21,372 nt of DNA from a virus. The notes beneath the pieces are model-generated. The model was given only the letters and a program-made list of their open reading frames with translations, had not been told where the DNA came from and did no database searches. Positions 7,177 to 13,448 of the stretch are shown here, piece after piece. The stretch is taken from positions 1-21,372 of IMG/VR virus record IMGVR_UViG_3300048547_000135; one strand, given 5' to 3'. Numbering within the stretch: position 1 is the first letter of the stretch; the number at the start of each line of letters is the position of its first letter. The position numbers and the translations under genes are program-made.

Positions 7177-7362
7177 TTACTCCTTTTCTTCTGTTTCAGT
7201 TGCTGCTTTAACTGCACCGCTAGCTGCATCAAGAGTATATGTTGTTACATCAGATACGTCTTTGATTACACCGCTGATAATACCAGTTGTTCCATCGACA
7301 ACATTGCCGACTGAACTACAGCCCATTACAAAAAAGGTCAATACGAATAGTATATACTTCAT
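7177..7362 (-). CDS. Small predicted lipoprotein
   Basis: 61 aa. The N terminus (MKYILFVLTFFVMGC) is a type II signal peptide with a lipobox ending V-M-G-C15, so the mature protein would be a lipid-anchored peptide of about 47 residues. The remainder (SSVGNVVDGTTGIISGVIKD and on) is a repeating amphipathic Val/Gly/Thr-rich stretch with an acidic end, reminiscent of entericidin-like or other small envelope lipoproteins. An AAGGAGAGAAGG tract precedes the ATG. No specific function can be assigned. Phage lipoproteins can act in superinfection exclusion or lysis, which is only a possibility here. It lies downstream of the tRNA and its promoter, so it may share that transcript. Confidence 0.75.
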   Translation of the reverse strand: MKYILFVLTFFVMGCSSVGNVVDGTTGIISGVIKDVSDVTTYTLDAASGAVKAATETEEKE

Positions 7363-7462
7363 AGCCTTCTCTCCTTATTACAAGGTACTTCCGGGGGTGG
7401 TTTCCTACCCACTAATTGAAGAAGCGTACCACTTGATACGCCGATCATCTTCCTTGAAATAA

Positions 7463-7538
7463 TGGTGCCGGCACCAAGAGTCGAACTCGGGACCTACTGA
7501 TTACAAATCAGTTGCTCTACCAACTGAGCTATACCGGC
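7463..7538 (-). tRNA. tRNA-Thr (anticodon TGT)
   Basis: A full cloverleaf can be read on the minus strand. The acceptor arms are GCCGGTA and TGCCGGC (one G-T pair), the D arm begins TAGCTCAG, and the anticodon stem is CTGAT/ATCAG around TT-TGT-AA. A T-loop TTCGACT is present, the discriminator base is A, and CCA is encoded at 7465-7463. TGT reads ACA and other ACN threonine codons, useful in an AT-rich genome. Its own consensus promoter ends about 16 bp upstream. Confidence 0.95.
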
Positions 7539-7554
7539 CTAATTCTATATTTTT

Positions 7555-7583
7555 ATTATACAACAGATTTAGTATAATGTCAA
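7555..7583 (-). promoter_or_regulatory. Sigma70-type promoter of tRNA-Thr
   Basis: TTGACA (7583-7578), 17-bp spacer, TATAAT (7560-7555), all consensus. The -35 lies immediately after the regA stop codon and the predicted start point (about 7548) is about 10 bp before the tRNA. Confidence 0.8.
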
Positions 7584-7985
7584 CTATTTTTTGCCGATAT
7601 TATACTTGACCGTCAGCTCCCAATCATTCTTTTCTTTAAATGAAATTATTTTTATTTGGTTCAGAGAAGCAACTGGATCTTTAGTCTTTGAAGGATCCAC
7701 TATTTTAACAAGTTCCCATTCTTCTAATAAATTCACAATCGTATTACGACGTGAGATATCTTCTTCTGTTAACGTATTATGCTTTCCGTCTAAAATAAAC
7801 AATTCTTTAAAGTGTAGTATTGAGTACCTACCTTTCTTATGTAGGATGTGACATGATTGATATAACTTTTTTTCTTTGCGGCTTGAAATGCCTATTCGAG
7901 TCAATGTTTCTTTAACCTTGAGGAAGGAATCCTGCGTGGGTAATTCAACTTCGACACCTACTCCTTTGAAAATATCCGTGTCCAT
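7584..7985 (-). CDS. regA: Translational repressor RegA
   Basis: 133 aa; T4 RegA is 122 aa. RegA binds the start region of many early phage mRNAs and blocks ribosome loading. The match to T4 is close: DSFLKVKETLTRIGI against DFLKVKETLTRMGI, then LYQSCHILHKKGRY against LYQSCHILQKKGLY, HFKELFILDG, TEEDISRRNTIVNLLEEW, and IISFKEKNDWELTVKYNIG against VISFKQKHEWKLVPKYTIG. About ten extra residues precede the T4-equivalent start and no alternative start codon exists there. It follows gp62 as in T4, but the DNA polymerase gene gp43, next in T4, is replaced here by tRNA-Thr and accessory genes. A late-type box lies 62 bp upstream. Confidence 0.95.
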   Translation of the reverse strand: MDTDIFKGVGVEVELPTQDSFLKVKETLTRIGISSRKEKKLYQSCHILHKKGRYSILHFKELFILDGKHNTLTEEDISRRNTIVNLLEEWELVKIVDPSKTKDPVASLNQIKIISFKEKNDWELTVKYNIGKK

Positions 7986-8046
7986 GATTTATATTCACCT
8001 TGTTAATTATTATGTTTAGTGGCAACGGTTAAGTACCGTATCAGAT

Positions 8047-8054
8047 TATTTATA
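8047..8054 (-). promoter_or_regulatory. T4-type late box upstream of regA
   Basis: The reverse strand reads TATAAATA in the 80-bp gap between gp62 and regA, about 62 bp before the regA ATG. Its position suggests separate late synthesis of RegA. AT-rich chance occurrence is possible. Confidence 0.45.
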
Positions 8055-8065
8055 ATAATCATATT

Positions 8066-8458
8066 TTAGCCACCTTCATTAACTTTATCATGGAGAGATT
8101 TAACTTGTTCCTTATTTAATACCTTAAGATATTGTTTAGCAACAGTTCGGTTACATTGATATATTTCTTGGATTACATCAAGATCAGTGTTCTTATCAGC
8201 CTTTGGCCATTTTGAGAATCTTTTGCGTTTACGAAGTACAGCACGATAATAATCAAACTGAGCAGCATCAAATAAATGATGACGCATATTCATTTCGTTT
8301 GCATGTAAGATGGTGTCCTCAAAATTTGTGAAGCCACGGTTCACTACATAAGGCGTATACATCTTTTCAGTATGTTCAGGTATATCGCTATTGCGAATCA
8401 GATCCTCCTTTGAGAAGGACGCAGCGTTCATAAAATCAAACGGAGTTAGGTCTTTCAT
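8066..8458 (-). CDS. 62: Clamp loader small subunit gp62
   Basis: 130 aa from the ATG at 8458, smaller than T4 gp62 (187 aa). With gp44 it forms the ATP-driven loader that places gp45 on DNA. Family marks are LTPFDFMNAASFSKEDLI at the N terminus, an NEMNMRHHLFDAAQFDYY segment, the basic RKRKRFSKWPK core, and a C-terminal helix-rich end. A TTG lies one codon upstream of this ATG. ATG is preferred because the GGAG site is then 7 bp away. The start lies inside the end of the preceding zinc-ribbon gene, so translation is coupled. Confidence 0.85.
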   Translation of the reverse strand: MKDLTPFDFMNAASFSKEDLIRNSDIPEHTEKMYTPYVVNRGFTNFEDTILHANEMNMRHHLFDAAQFDYYRAVLRKRKRFSKWPKADKNTDLDVIQEIYQCNRTVAKQYLKVLNKEQVKSLHDKVNEGG

Positions 8459-8621
8459 CAAAAAGCTCCTCGTATTCCTTTACCATAACATCAAAACTTT
8501 TACCACAGTCTTCACAGAGAATAAGTGATTTCTTGCCTTCTTCGGTATTCATCTCAACCGTAAACGATTTCTTTTTGGATGTCTTGGTACCACAGTTAAA
8601 ACATTCAAGTCTTCCAAGCAT
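8436..8621 (-). CDS. Small zinc-ribbon-like protein in the clamp-loader operon
   Basis: 61 aa. Two CxxC pairs, Cys7-x-x-Cys10 and Cys36-x-x-Cys39, separated by about 25 residues, give a zinc-ribbon arrangement. The C terminus is acidic and helical (VKEYEELFDERP). Its ATG overlaps the gp44 stop (TAATG) and its end overlaps the gp62 start by 23 bp, so it is embedded in the gp44-gp62 unit. T4 has no gene in this position. A role linked to clamp loading or nucleic-acid binding is suggested only by the location and the zinc motif. Confidence 0.75.
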   Translation of the reverse strand: MLGRLECFNCGTKTSKKKSFTVEMNTEEGKKSLILCEDCGKSFDVMVKEYEELFDERPNSV

Positions 8622-9574
8622 TATGAGTACTCACATTCAATCATTACTTCTGTTAAGAACGCAACCATATTGATTTCTTGGTCAGCAACTAGGCCTGACT
8701 TGTACATATAATCGGCTAATGTAACTATGAAACCAGCTTGTGATTGTAAAATGACCTTTTGTGAACACATATCGTAGATACGTCGAAACATTTCGTTCAT
8801 ATCTTGGTCTGAATTCTTGGCAACCCATTTACGCATATCGGTAAATTGTTTTGCTTTGAGTAATCTGAAAAGATCATCAACTGATTCTTGTTTTAAATTA
8901 ACAAAGATACCTTCATCAATTTTACCTGAAGCAGCATACGATTGTAATTCAGTTAATACTCTACGGAAATCAGGAAAGTGTTTCTCAATTACTTTGGCAA
9001 CAACTTTAGGATCGTATTCAACTTCTTCTTGGTCAAGTATTGCCTTAACTCTTTTGAAGAACTCCATTGCCATTTGCGGACGATCGTTTGTATCAATAGT
9101 AAAGTCTACTTCTGATAACCTTGAACGTAATGGACTGATAATACGATTCTTGAAATTACAAGTAAAGATGAAACCACAGTTTGAACTATACTCTTCAATA
9201 AAGTTACGTAATGCCGGTTGGACATTAGCTGCATTCAAATAATCTGCTTCATCAAAGATTACATACTTACGACCTGTACCTGTTAGAGATACTGCGGAAG
9301 CAAATGTTGAGATATCGTATCGGAGGGTATCAATATTAACATTAAGAGAACCATTCTTTACGATATAATCGCAACCAAGTTCTTCAAGCATGGCTTTGGC
9401 AATTGTAGTTTTACCTACACCTGGACCACCTGTTAATAATAGATTTGGAACACTGCCGTCTGATACGAACTTACGGAATTGTTCTTTTGTCTTGTCAGGT
9501 AGAATTGTATCTTCAACAATCTGCGGACGATATTTTTCAACCCATAAGACTTCGTTTGATTTTGCATCAATCAT
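8621..9574 (-). CDS. 44: Clamp loader ATPase gp44
   Basis: 317 aa; T4 gp44 is 319 aa. An AAA+ ATPase, it forms the motor of the gp44-gp62 sliding-clamp loader. It opens WVEKYRPQIVED, typical of clamp loaders. Walker A is GGPGVGKT (49-56), Walker B is VIFDEAD (about 105-111, DEAD box), sensor 1 lies in IFTCNFKNRI, and PLRSRLSEVDF (about 148-158) takes the place of the SRC arginine-finger motif. The C-terminal third is the helical collar domain. Gene order gp45-x-gp44-x-gp62-regA is that of T4 with two small insertions. It may depend on read-through of the terminator-like hairpin at 9622-9641. Confidence 0.95.
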   Translation of the reverse strand: MIDAKSNEVLWVEKYRPQIVEDTILPDKTKEQFRKFVSDGSVPNLLLTGGPGVGKTTIAKAMLEELGCDYIVKNGSLNVNIDTLRYDISTFASAVSLTGTGRKYVIFDEADYLNAANVQPALRNFIEEYSSNCGFIFTCNFKNRIISPLRSRLSEVDFTIDTNDRPQMAMEFFKRVKAILDQEEVEYDPKVVAKVIEKHFPDFRRVLTELQSYAASGKIDEGIFVNLKQESVDDLFRLLKAKQFTDMRKWVAKNSDQDMNEMFRRIYDMCSQKVILQSQAGFIVTLADYMYKSGLVADQEINMVAFLTEVMIECEYS

Positions 9575-9621
9575 AATTCACCATAAACATAATATAAAAT
9601 AATAAAAATTTGAGAAAACGC

Positions 9622-9641
9622 GAGGGTGTTTGACCACCCTC
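9622..9641 (-). terminator. Attenuator/terminator between the gp45 unit and gp44
   Basis: Perfect 7-bp stem GAGGGTG/CACCCTC with a 6-nt loop. On the minus strand it is followed by GCGTTTTCTC and then AAATTTTT, a loose T tract. It lies between the 95-aa gene and gp44. Partial termination here would give more clamp than clamp loader. A 10-bp palindrome TTCTCGAGAA sits beside it at 9644-9653. Confidence 0.55.
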
Positions 9642-9665
9642 ACTTCTCGAGAAATGAGTTATTGT

Positions 9666-9953
9666 TTAACCAACAACTTTATCAGCTAAAGGAGCTTCAG
9701 GATTTGTTGTGTCAACAGCAATTTCCTCTTCGCCTTTACTTGTATCAGGCTGTGGAGATTTCTGTCTTAAGAATGTTTCGAGTTTATTTCTTAACATCCC
9801 TACACCAGCCATCTCTTGTCCTTGGAATCCACCACGCTGAGAAACTACATCAATAATTTGCAGTAGCGTTGACAGATCACTAAGATTGATAACCACTTCT
9901 TGTTGTTCCTGACCTTGTTGGCCAAGATGTGATACGTCATTCATATTAATCAC
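9666..9953 (-). CDS. Small conserved-type protein following gp45, unknown function
   Basis: 95 aa. The N terminus is Gln/Glu-rich, a central part (VVINLSDLSTLLQIIDVVSQ, then RGGFQGQEMAGVGMLRNKLE) is likely helical, and the C terminus is acidic, Pro/Thr-rich and probably disordered. It overlaps the gp45 stop by 4 bp (ATGA), so it is co-translated with the sliding clamp. Similar small proteins seem to sit next to gp45 in marine T4-like phages, but I know of no assigned function. It may be a clamp partner, inferred from the coupling only. Confidence 0.65.
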   Translation of the reverse strand: MINMNDVSHLGQQGQEQQEVVINLSDLSTLLQIIDVVSQRGGFQGQEMAGVGMLRNKLETFLRQKSPQPDTSKGEEEIAVDTTNPEAPLADKVVG

Positions 9954-10612
9954 CTTTTATTATAAGTCGACTTTGAATCTATAGCCACGTAATACGTGAC
10001 CCCTTCACCTTTAAACTCTGAGATACCTTTTGAACAAAGAGTAACATCATAGTCTATTGGCATTAGTTTCAAGTTATCAGTTTTAATAATAATCTTGAAC
10101 TCATCGGCAGTTTCCCCAATTTCAACGCCAAAGTCATCTGCGTTGTCGTTGGCACTGTCGATTGCTTTCAGATAACATTTGCCACTTTCGCCAACAAATG
10201 CAATCTCTGAAAATTGTAATACACCAGCCGCCTTCAATACTGAAGACAGTGTATCTGCCGTCACCGATACTTCTACATCAGCAGAAGGAATAGTAATATC
10301 CTTTTCTGGTGGAGTATGTATCATTGACAGATCAGCAAAGACGTATTTGGTTCTACGTTTGCCTTCCGATATAATAAAGTATTTATCAAAAAACTCTACA
10401 TCCGGATCGTTATACAGAGATAAAATAGACAAGAATCTTGATAAATCGTAAACACAGGCATCAGAAGGAATCTCCTGGTCTATATTTGCGATCGCAATCA
10501 GCGTCTTCTCTGGAGTTATGGTCTTAACAACTGAACCTGCTGATAACAAGATCGACTTGTTGATAGCGGTAAAGCTTTTTAGGACCGTCAAGGTTTCGTT
10601 AGAAAATTTCAT
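9950..10612 (-). CDS. 45: Sliding clamp gp45
   Basis: 220 aa; T4 gp45 is 228 aa. It forms the trimeric ring that holds the polymerase on DNA and, in T4, also activates late transcription. The N terminus MKFSNETLTVLKSFTAINKS is the family signature, followed by ILLSAGSVVKT, the DLSRFLSILSLYNDPDVEF strand pair, and the second domain with a VTADTLSSVLKAAGVL helix. The C-terminal KGEGVTYYVAIDSKS closes the fold. A perfect promoter at 10646-10674 lies just upstream, making this the first gene of the clamp-loader transcript. It is the expected partner of the LE(E/D)FFG tails noted on two modification enzymes in this window. Confidence 0.93.
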   Translation of the reverse strand: MKFSNETLTVLKSFTAINKSILLSAGSVVKTITPEKTLIAIANIDQEIPSDACVYDLSRFLSILSLYNDPDVEFFDKYFIISEGKRRTKYVFADLSMIHTPPEKDITIPSADVEVSVTADTLSSVLKAAGVLQFSEIAFVGESGKCYLKAIDSANDNADDFGVEIGETADEFKIIIKTDNLKLMPIDYDVTLCSKGISEFKGEGVTYYVAIDSKSTYNKR

Positions 10613-10645
10613 TATATAAGTTTCTCCATTAGTTTATTGTTGTCT

Positions 10646-10674
10646 ATTATACAACAGTTATTTAGATTTGTCAA
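10646..10674 (-). promoter_or_regulatory. Sigma70-type promoter of the gp45 operon
   Basis: TTGACA (10674-10669), 17-bp spacer, TATAAT (10651-10646), preceded by CTA. The -35 and spacer lie inside the end of the upstream glycosyltransferase gene; the -10 ends 34 bp before gp45. Confidence 0.85.
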
Positions 10675-11527
10675 TAGGATTATAAGCTTTTTTGTTGGAG
10701 CTATTATCTGCGGTTGCAGTTACACCTAATTGACCGAGAGATCCCATGTCACCCTTAAAGATATAAGAACCAACATGATTAAGTTTCATCCAAGGACACA
10801 TCCATACTGAAAGGTCGGCTTTACGAGCCATCTTACAGAAGAAGTAATCTTCAGACAAGTACCTTCTTGACTCTGGGTCAATGACACAATCAAAGAAAGC
10901 ATGTATATCTCGAGTACCGTCAAATTGTTCGGTTCTAACATGGTCAGGTTTATATGCAAGTTCAGGATAGGCATCTCGATATTTTTCTAATGCTTCTCTT
11001 GTAATTAACATAAACCCAGTACCACCTTCGGCAACTTGAACAGGTTCTGCGAGTTTAAATTGTTTTATATCTCCAACAGGATTAAAAACAAAATCTGATG
11101 TAAATTTTTCTAGGTCAAAAGGATTCTCTTTGCCTACTCCGGATTGAGCAGCAGCTGATACCTTTTCCCAAGCAATTGTTTTCTTAGGATATGGACCACA
11201 TACGACATCGTATTTTTCAGGATCTGAAATCTGTAATGCAAGTAACGCCAAAGCATCTCTTGGATCAAATCCAATGTCTGCGTCAATAAACAATAAATGT
11301 GTACAGTCAGATCTTAAGAATTCATCTACGATATAGTTTCTTGCTCTTTGTATTAAACTCTCATTAAATAGAAAGTAATACTTCATTGGTATTTTGTGAG
11401 ATGAACATAACATACTTAAATCATTGGTTGACTTAGTATATAGTCCAGTACATTGACCACCATACATAGGTGTACCAACGAATAGTCTTTGTTTTTGTAA
11501 TTCTTCTGTTTTTACTTCAAGCTTCAT
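10658..11527 (-). CDS. GT-A type glycosyltransferase (family 2-like)
   Basis: 289 aa. The N terminus RLFVGTPMYGG is the first nucleotide-sugar strand of a GT-A fold. The metal-binding D-x-D motif is in HLLFIDADIGF (Asp82, Asp84), preceded by a QRARNYIVDEFLRSDCTH helix. An AEGGTGFMLITREAL segment is typical of the acceptor-side region, followed by EDYFFCKMARKA, which supplies the usual catalytic acidic residues (SEDYFF). The protein is cytoplasmic. Related genes occur in cyanophages and pelagiphages. Acceptor unknown: host surface polymer, virion protein or modified DNA base. Its start overlaps the DexA stop by 4 bp, so the two are co-transcribed from the promoter at 12188-12216. Confidence 0.75.
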   Translation of the reverse strand: MKLEVKTEELQKQRLFVGTPMYGGQCTGLYTKSTNDLSMLCSSHKIPMKYYFLFNESLIQRARNYIVDEFLRSDCTHLLFIDADIGFDPRDALALLALQISDPEKYDVVCGPYPKKTIAWEKVSAAAQSGVGKENPFDLEKFTSDFVFNPVGDIKQFKLAEPVQVAEGGTGFMLITREALEKYRDAYPELAYKPDHVRTEQFDGTRDIHAFFDCVIDPESRRYLSEDYFFCKMARKADLSVWMCPWMKLNHVGSYIFKGDMGSLGQLGVTATADNSSNKKAYNPIDKSK

Positions 11528-12162
11528 ACTGTGATTTGCTCCATATCGTTTTCGGCTCTTGTGATTGATTGTAGACGCATAACATCAGCCAATATGTCCC
11601 ATGCCGAATCGTGTGCTTTAAATACTGAATCCCACTTATCTTCGTTTGCACATGGAGGAAATCCATTCTTCTTAATACCAAAGTCAAACTTTGCATCAAT
11701 AAAAGTTCTTGTATCTCTAACAGTCCAATGTTTTAAGTGTGATTGTAGATGTCCTACTTTACCTTGAGACTTAAATAGTCTTTCAAGTATAACAGGATCA
11801 AATGAATTAGATCTTGACCACCAAAAATTAATCTTTGGACCGTCAATTAAAAAATCTGTAAATTGTCTTACGAACTCTTCAACAGAAAGATCTGAACTTT
11901 TTGGAGCAATATTCTTTCTTACTTCAGAATCTTGTTTTGACCAAAAGTCTAATGTACCTTTATCAACTACCCAATCAAAGTCCTTTACTTGTTGAGCTAC
12001 ATTTAATTTAAATTTCTTTGTTTTAAATATATCACCCAAATTGTATGGATCGTCTGATGTAAACTTATCCCACTGAAATACCATGACTGACATATCAATC
12101 ACAGCACAGTTGTGGACATCTTGTCCCATTGTTTCAAAGTCGATGATTAAATCGTTTCTCAT
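11524..12162 (-). CDS. dexA: DexA-like 3'-5' exonuclease (DnaQ fold)
   Basis: 212 aa; T4 DexA is 227 aa. It is a DEDD-type exonuclease. Exo I is LIIDFETMG (Asp8, Glu10), Exo II includes SFDPVIL with Asp122, and Exo III is AHDSAWDI with His184, Asp185 and Asp189, the DEDDh form. The T4-like stretches TLDFWSKQDSEVRKNIAP (T4: TIEWWKNQSPEARKNIAP) and VRDTRTFIDA (T4: QRDIRTRIEA) confirm the family. In T4 DexA contributes to host DNA degradation. It is first gene of a two-gene unit with the glycosyltransferase, under a consensus promoter. Confidence 0.9.
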   Translation of the reverse strand: MRNDLIIDFETMGQDVHNCAVIDMSVMVFQWDKFTSDDPYNLGDIFKTKKFKLNVAQQVKDFDWVVDKGTLDFWSKQDSEVRKNIAPKSSDLSVEEFVRQFTDFLIDGPKINFWWSRSNSFDPVILERLFKSQGKVGHLQSHLKHWTVRDTRTFIDAKFDFGIKKNGFPPCANEDKWDSVFKAHDSAWDILADVMRLQSITRAENDMEQITV

Positions 12163-12187
12163 AGTAATACCTTTAATTTAATTTGTT

Positions 12188-12216
12188 ATTATAACAAACA
12201 TTGCTACGGATGTCAA
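12188..12216 (-). promoter_or_regulatory. Sigma70-type promoter of dexA
   Basis: TTGACA (12216-12211), 17-bp spacer, TATAAT (12193-12188), inside the ACTATTGACA frame shared by most early promoters of the window. It sits in the 59-bp gap after the methyltransferase stop. Confidence 0.85.
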
Positions 12217-12221
12217 TAGTT

Positions 12222-13448
12222 TTATCCAAAGAATTCTTCTAAATTTGGAGTTGTATCAACACCGTTAGGATCAAGCTCTAATAATTGCTTGTGGTTGTTC
12301 TGTCTTAAATAGGTGGTATCTGATAATTCTAATTTACCTGTAAGGAATTTGGCAATCTCTGTATGTAGATCTCTTGATGTTGGTACAGGAACATTCTGTG
12401 CAATATGGTTCATCTTCTTTAAACCACCTAGCAATTCAAAATTAGGTGGGAATCCCATCATATGTAATGCTTCACGAATTGTTAATGATCGTTCTTCTGT
12501 TGGATGCATTGTGTCAACCATATTACGACCAATTACAGCATTCATATATTCACCAAAGACATGTACTGAACCATCCCATACACCTTTGCCATCAGCAAAC
12601 TTCATTATTGCGTGGTCGGAATATTTAATACCTTTTTCGTTGCCTGTCTTATGGAACCATTCGTTAGCTTCTTTCATCCAACCTTTCTTACAAACATAAT
12701 TCAGAGTTGTCTTAACATTCTCTTCAATCATAATCTCTCGAACATCACGGTTCGTTTTGGTCTTAATAAAATTGTAATAAGGTTCATCAGGAACATTCTT
12801 ATTAATAACTAAATCTTGATGTAAAGCATCTTCAGGAATCTCTTGTAAGTATTCGGTAAAATCCTTTCGGTCTTTATTATACCAATTCATTACAGGAGCG
12901 GAGTCTGACTTCCAACCAATCGCAAAGGTCCTGTCGCGTCCTTGTGGAACTCCATGGAATCTCGTTGATGTTTTATACAGGGATAAAGAATAACCCCTCT
13001 CAGCACATATTTCATACAGTCTATTCGCTACTGGACGTCCTTTGTTTGTAAACAATGCAGGAGCATTTTCAACGATGACTACCTTTGCACCAAGTTTATC
13101 AATACCATCTTGAAAGACCATATACATAAATTCGTTCTTAGCACAACCTGCACCTTTACTCTCTGTTGTTGTTCCTGTATTTAATTGAGATAGAGCAGCA
13201 CAAGGCGGAGTACCAGAAACTACATCAACTTGTTTAATTTGACCAGGCTCTGCTTCGTCAAGTTTAATATAAGGAATATCGCGTCCCATTGTATTTTGTT
13301 GATAGTTTACATATTGACTATCGTTATCTTCAAATCCACCATAAGAATAGATTGCTTCAGGTGGTTTACCAAAAGCTTTTTCTGCTCCTAGCATTTGTCC
13401 ACCAATAAGTGGAATCAGTGGTGCCCATGTTATTTCTTTTTTGTTCAT
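12222..13448 (-). CDS. DNA cytosine-5 methyltransferase
   Basis: 408 aa. It transfers a methyl group from SAM to C5 of cytosine. Motif I is divergent (IPLIGGQMLGAEKAFG, 12-27). Motif IV is SGTPPCAALS with catalytic Cys83, motif VI is VIVENAPAL (Glu127-Asn128), motif VIII is HGVPQGRDRTFAIGW (Gln169, Arg171, Arg173), motif IX is RSLTIREALHMMGFP (about 320-334) and motif X is NHIAQNVPVP (about 347-356). The target-recognition region lies at about 180-310. No restriction partner is present. The last seven residues NLEEFFG match the end of the upstream GT-B protein and resemble clamp-binding tails. The start overlaps that gene's stop by 4 bp. If phage cytosine is hydroxymethylated by the gp42-like enzyme, its substrate is a puzzle. 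Confidence 0.9.
   Translation of the reverse strand: MNKKEITWAPLIPLIGGQMLGAEKAFGKPPEAIYSYGGFEDNDSQYVNYQQNTMGRDIPYIKLDEAEPGQIKQVDVVSGTPPCAALSQLNTGTTTESKGAGCAKNEFMYMVFQDGIDKLGAKVVIVENAPALFTNKGRPVANRLYEICAERGYSLSLYKTSTRFHGVPQGRDRTFAIGWKSDSAPVMNWYNKDRKDFTEYLQEIPEDALHQDLVINKNVPDEPYYNFIKTKTNRDVREIMIEENVKTTLNYVCKKGWMKEANEWFHKTGNEKGIKYSDHAIMKFADGKGVWDGSVHVFGEYMNAVIGRNMVDTMHPTEERSLTIREALHMMGFPPNFELLGGLKKMNHIAQNVPVPTSRDLHTEIAKFLTGKLELSDTTYLRQNNHKQLLELDPNGVDTTPNLEEFFG

Noticed and set aside
7375-7455. Weak hairpins between tRNA and lipoprotein gene as a riboswitch or second tRNA
   Set aside because: Only 4-5 bp stems (GCGTA/TACGC and GGGT/ACCC) are seen; no cloverleaf and no known riboswitch core.
8459-8461. 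TTG at 8461 as the gp62 start
   Set aside because: The adjacent ATG at 8458 has better spacing from the GGAG site and matches the usual gp62 N terminus.
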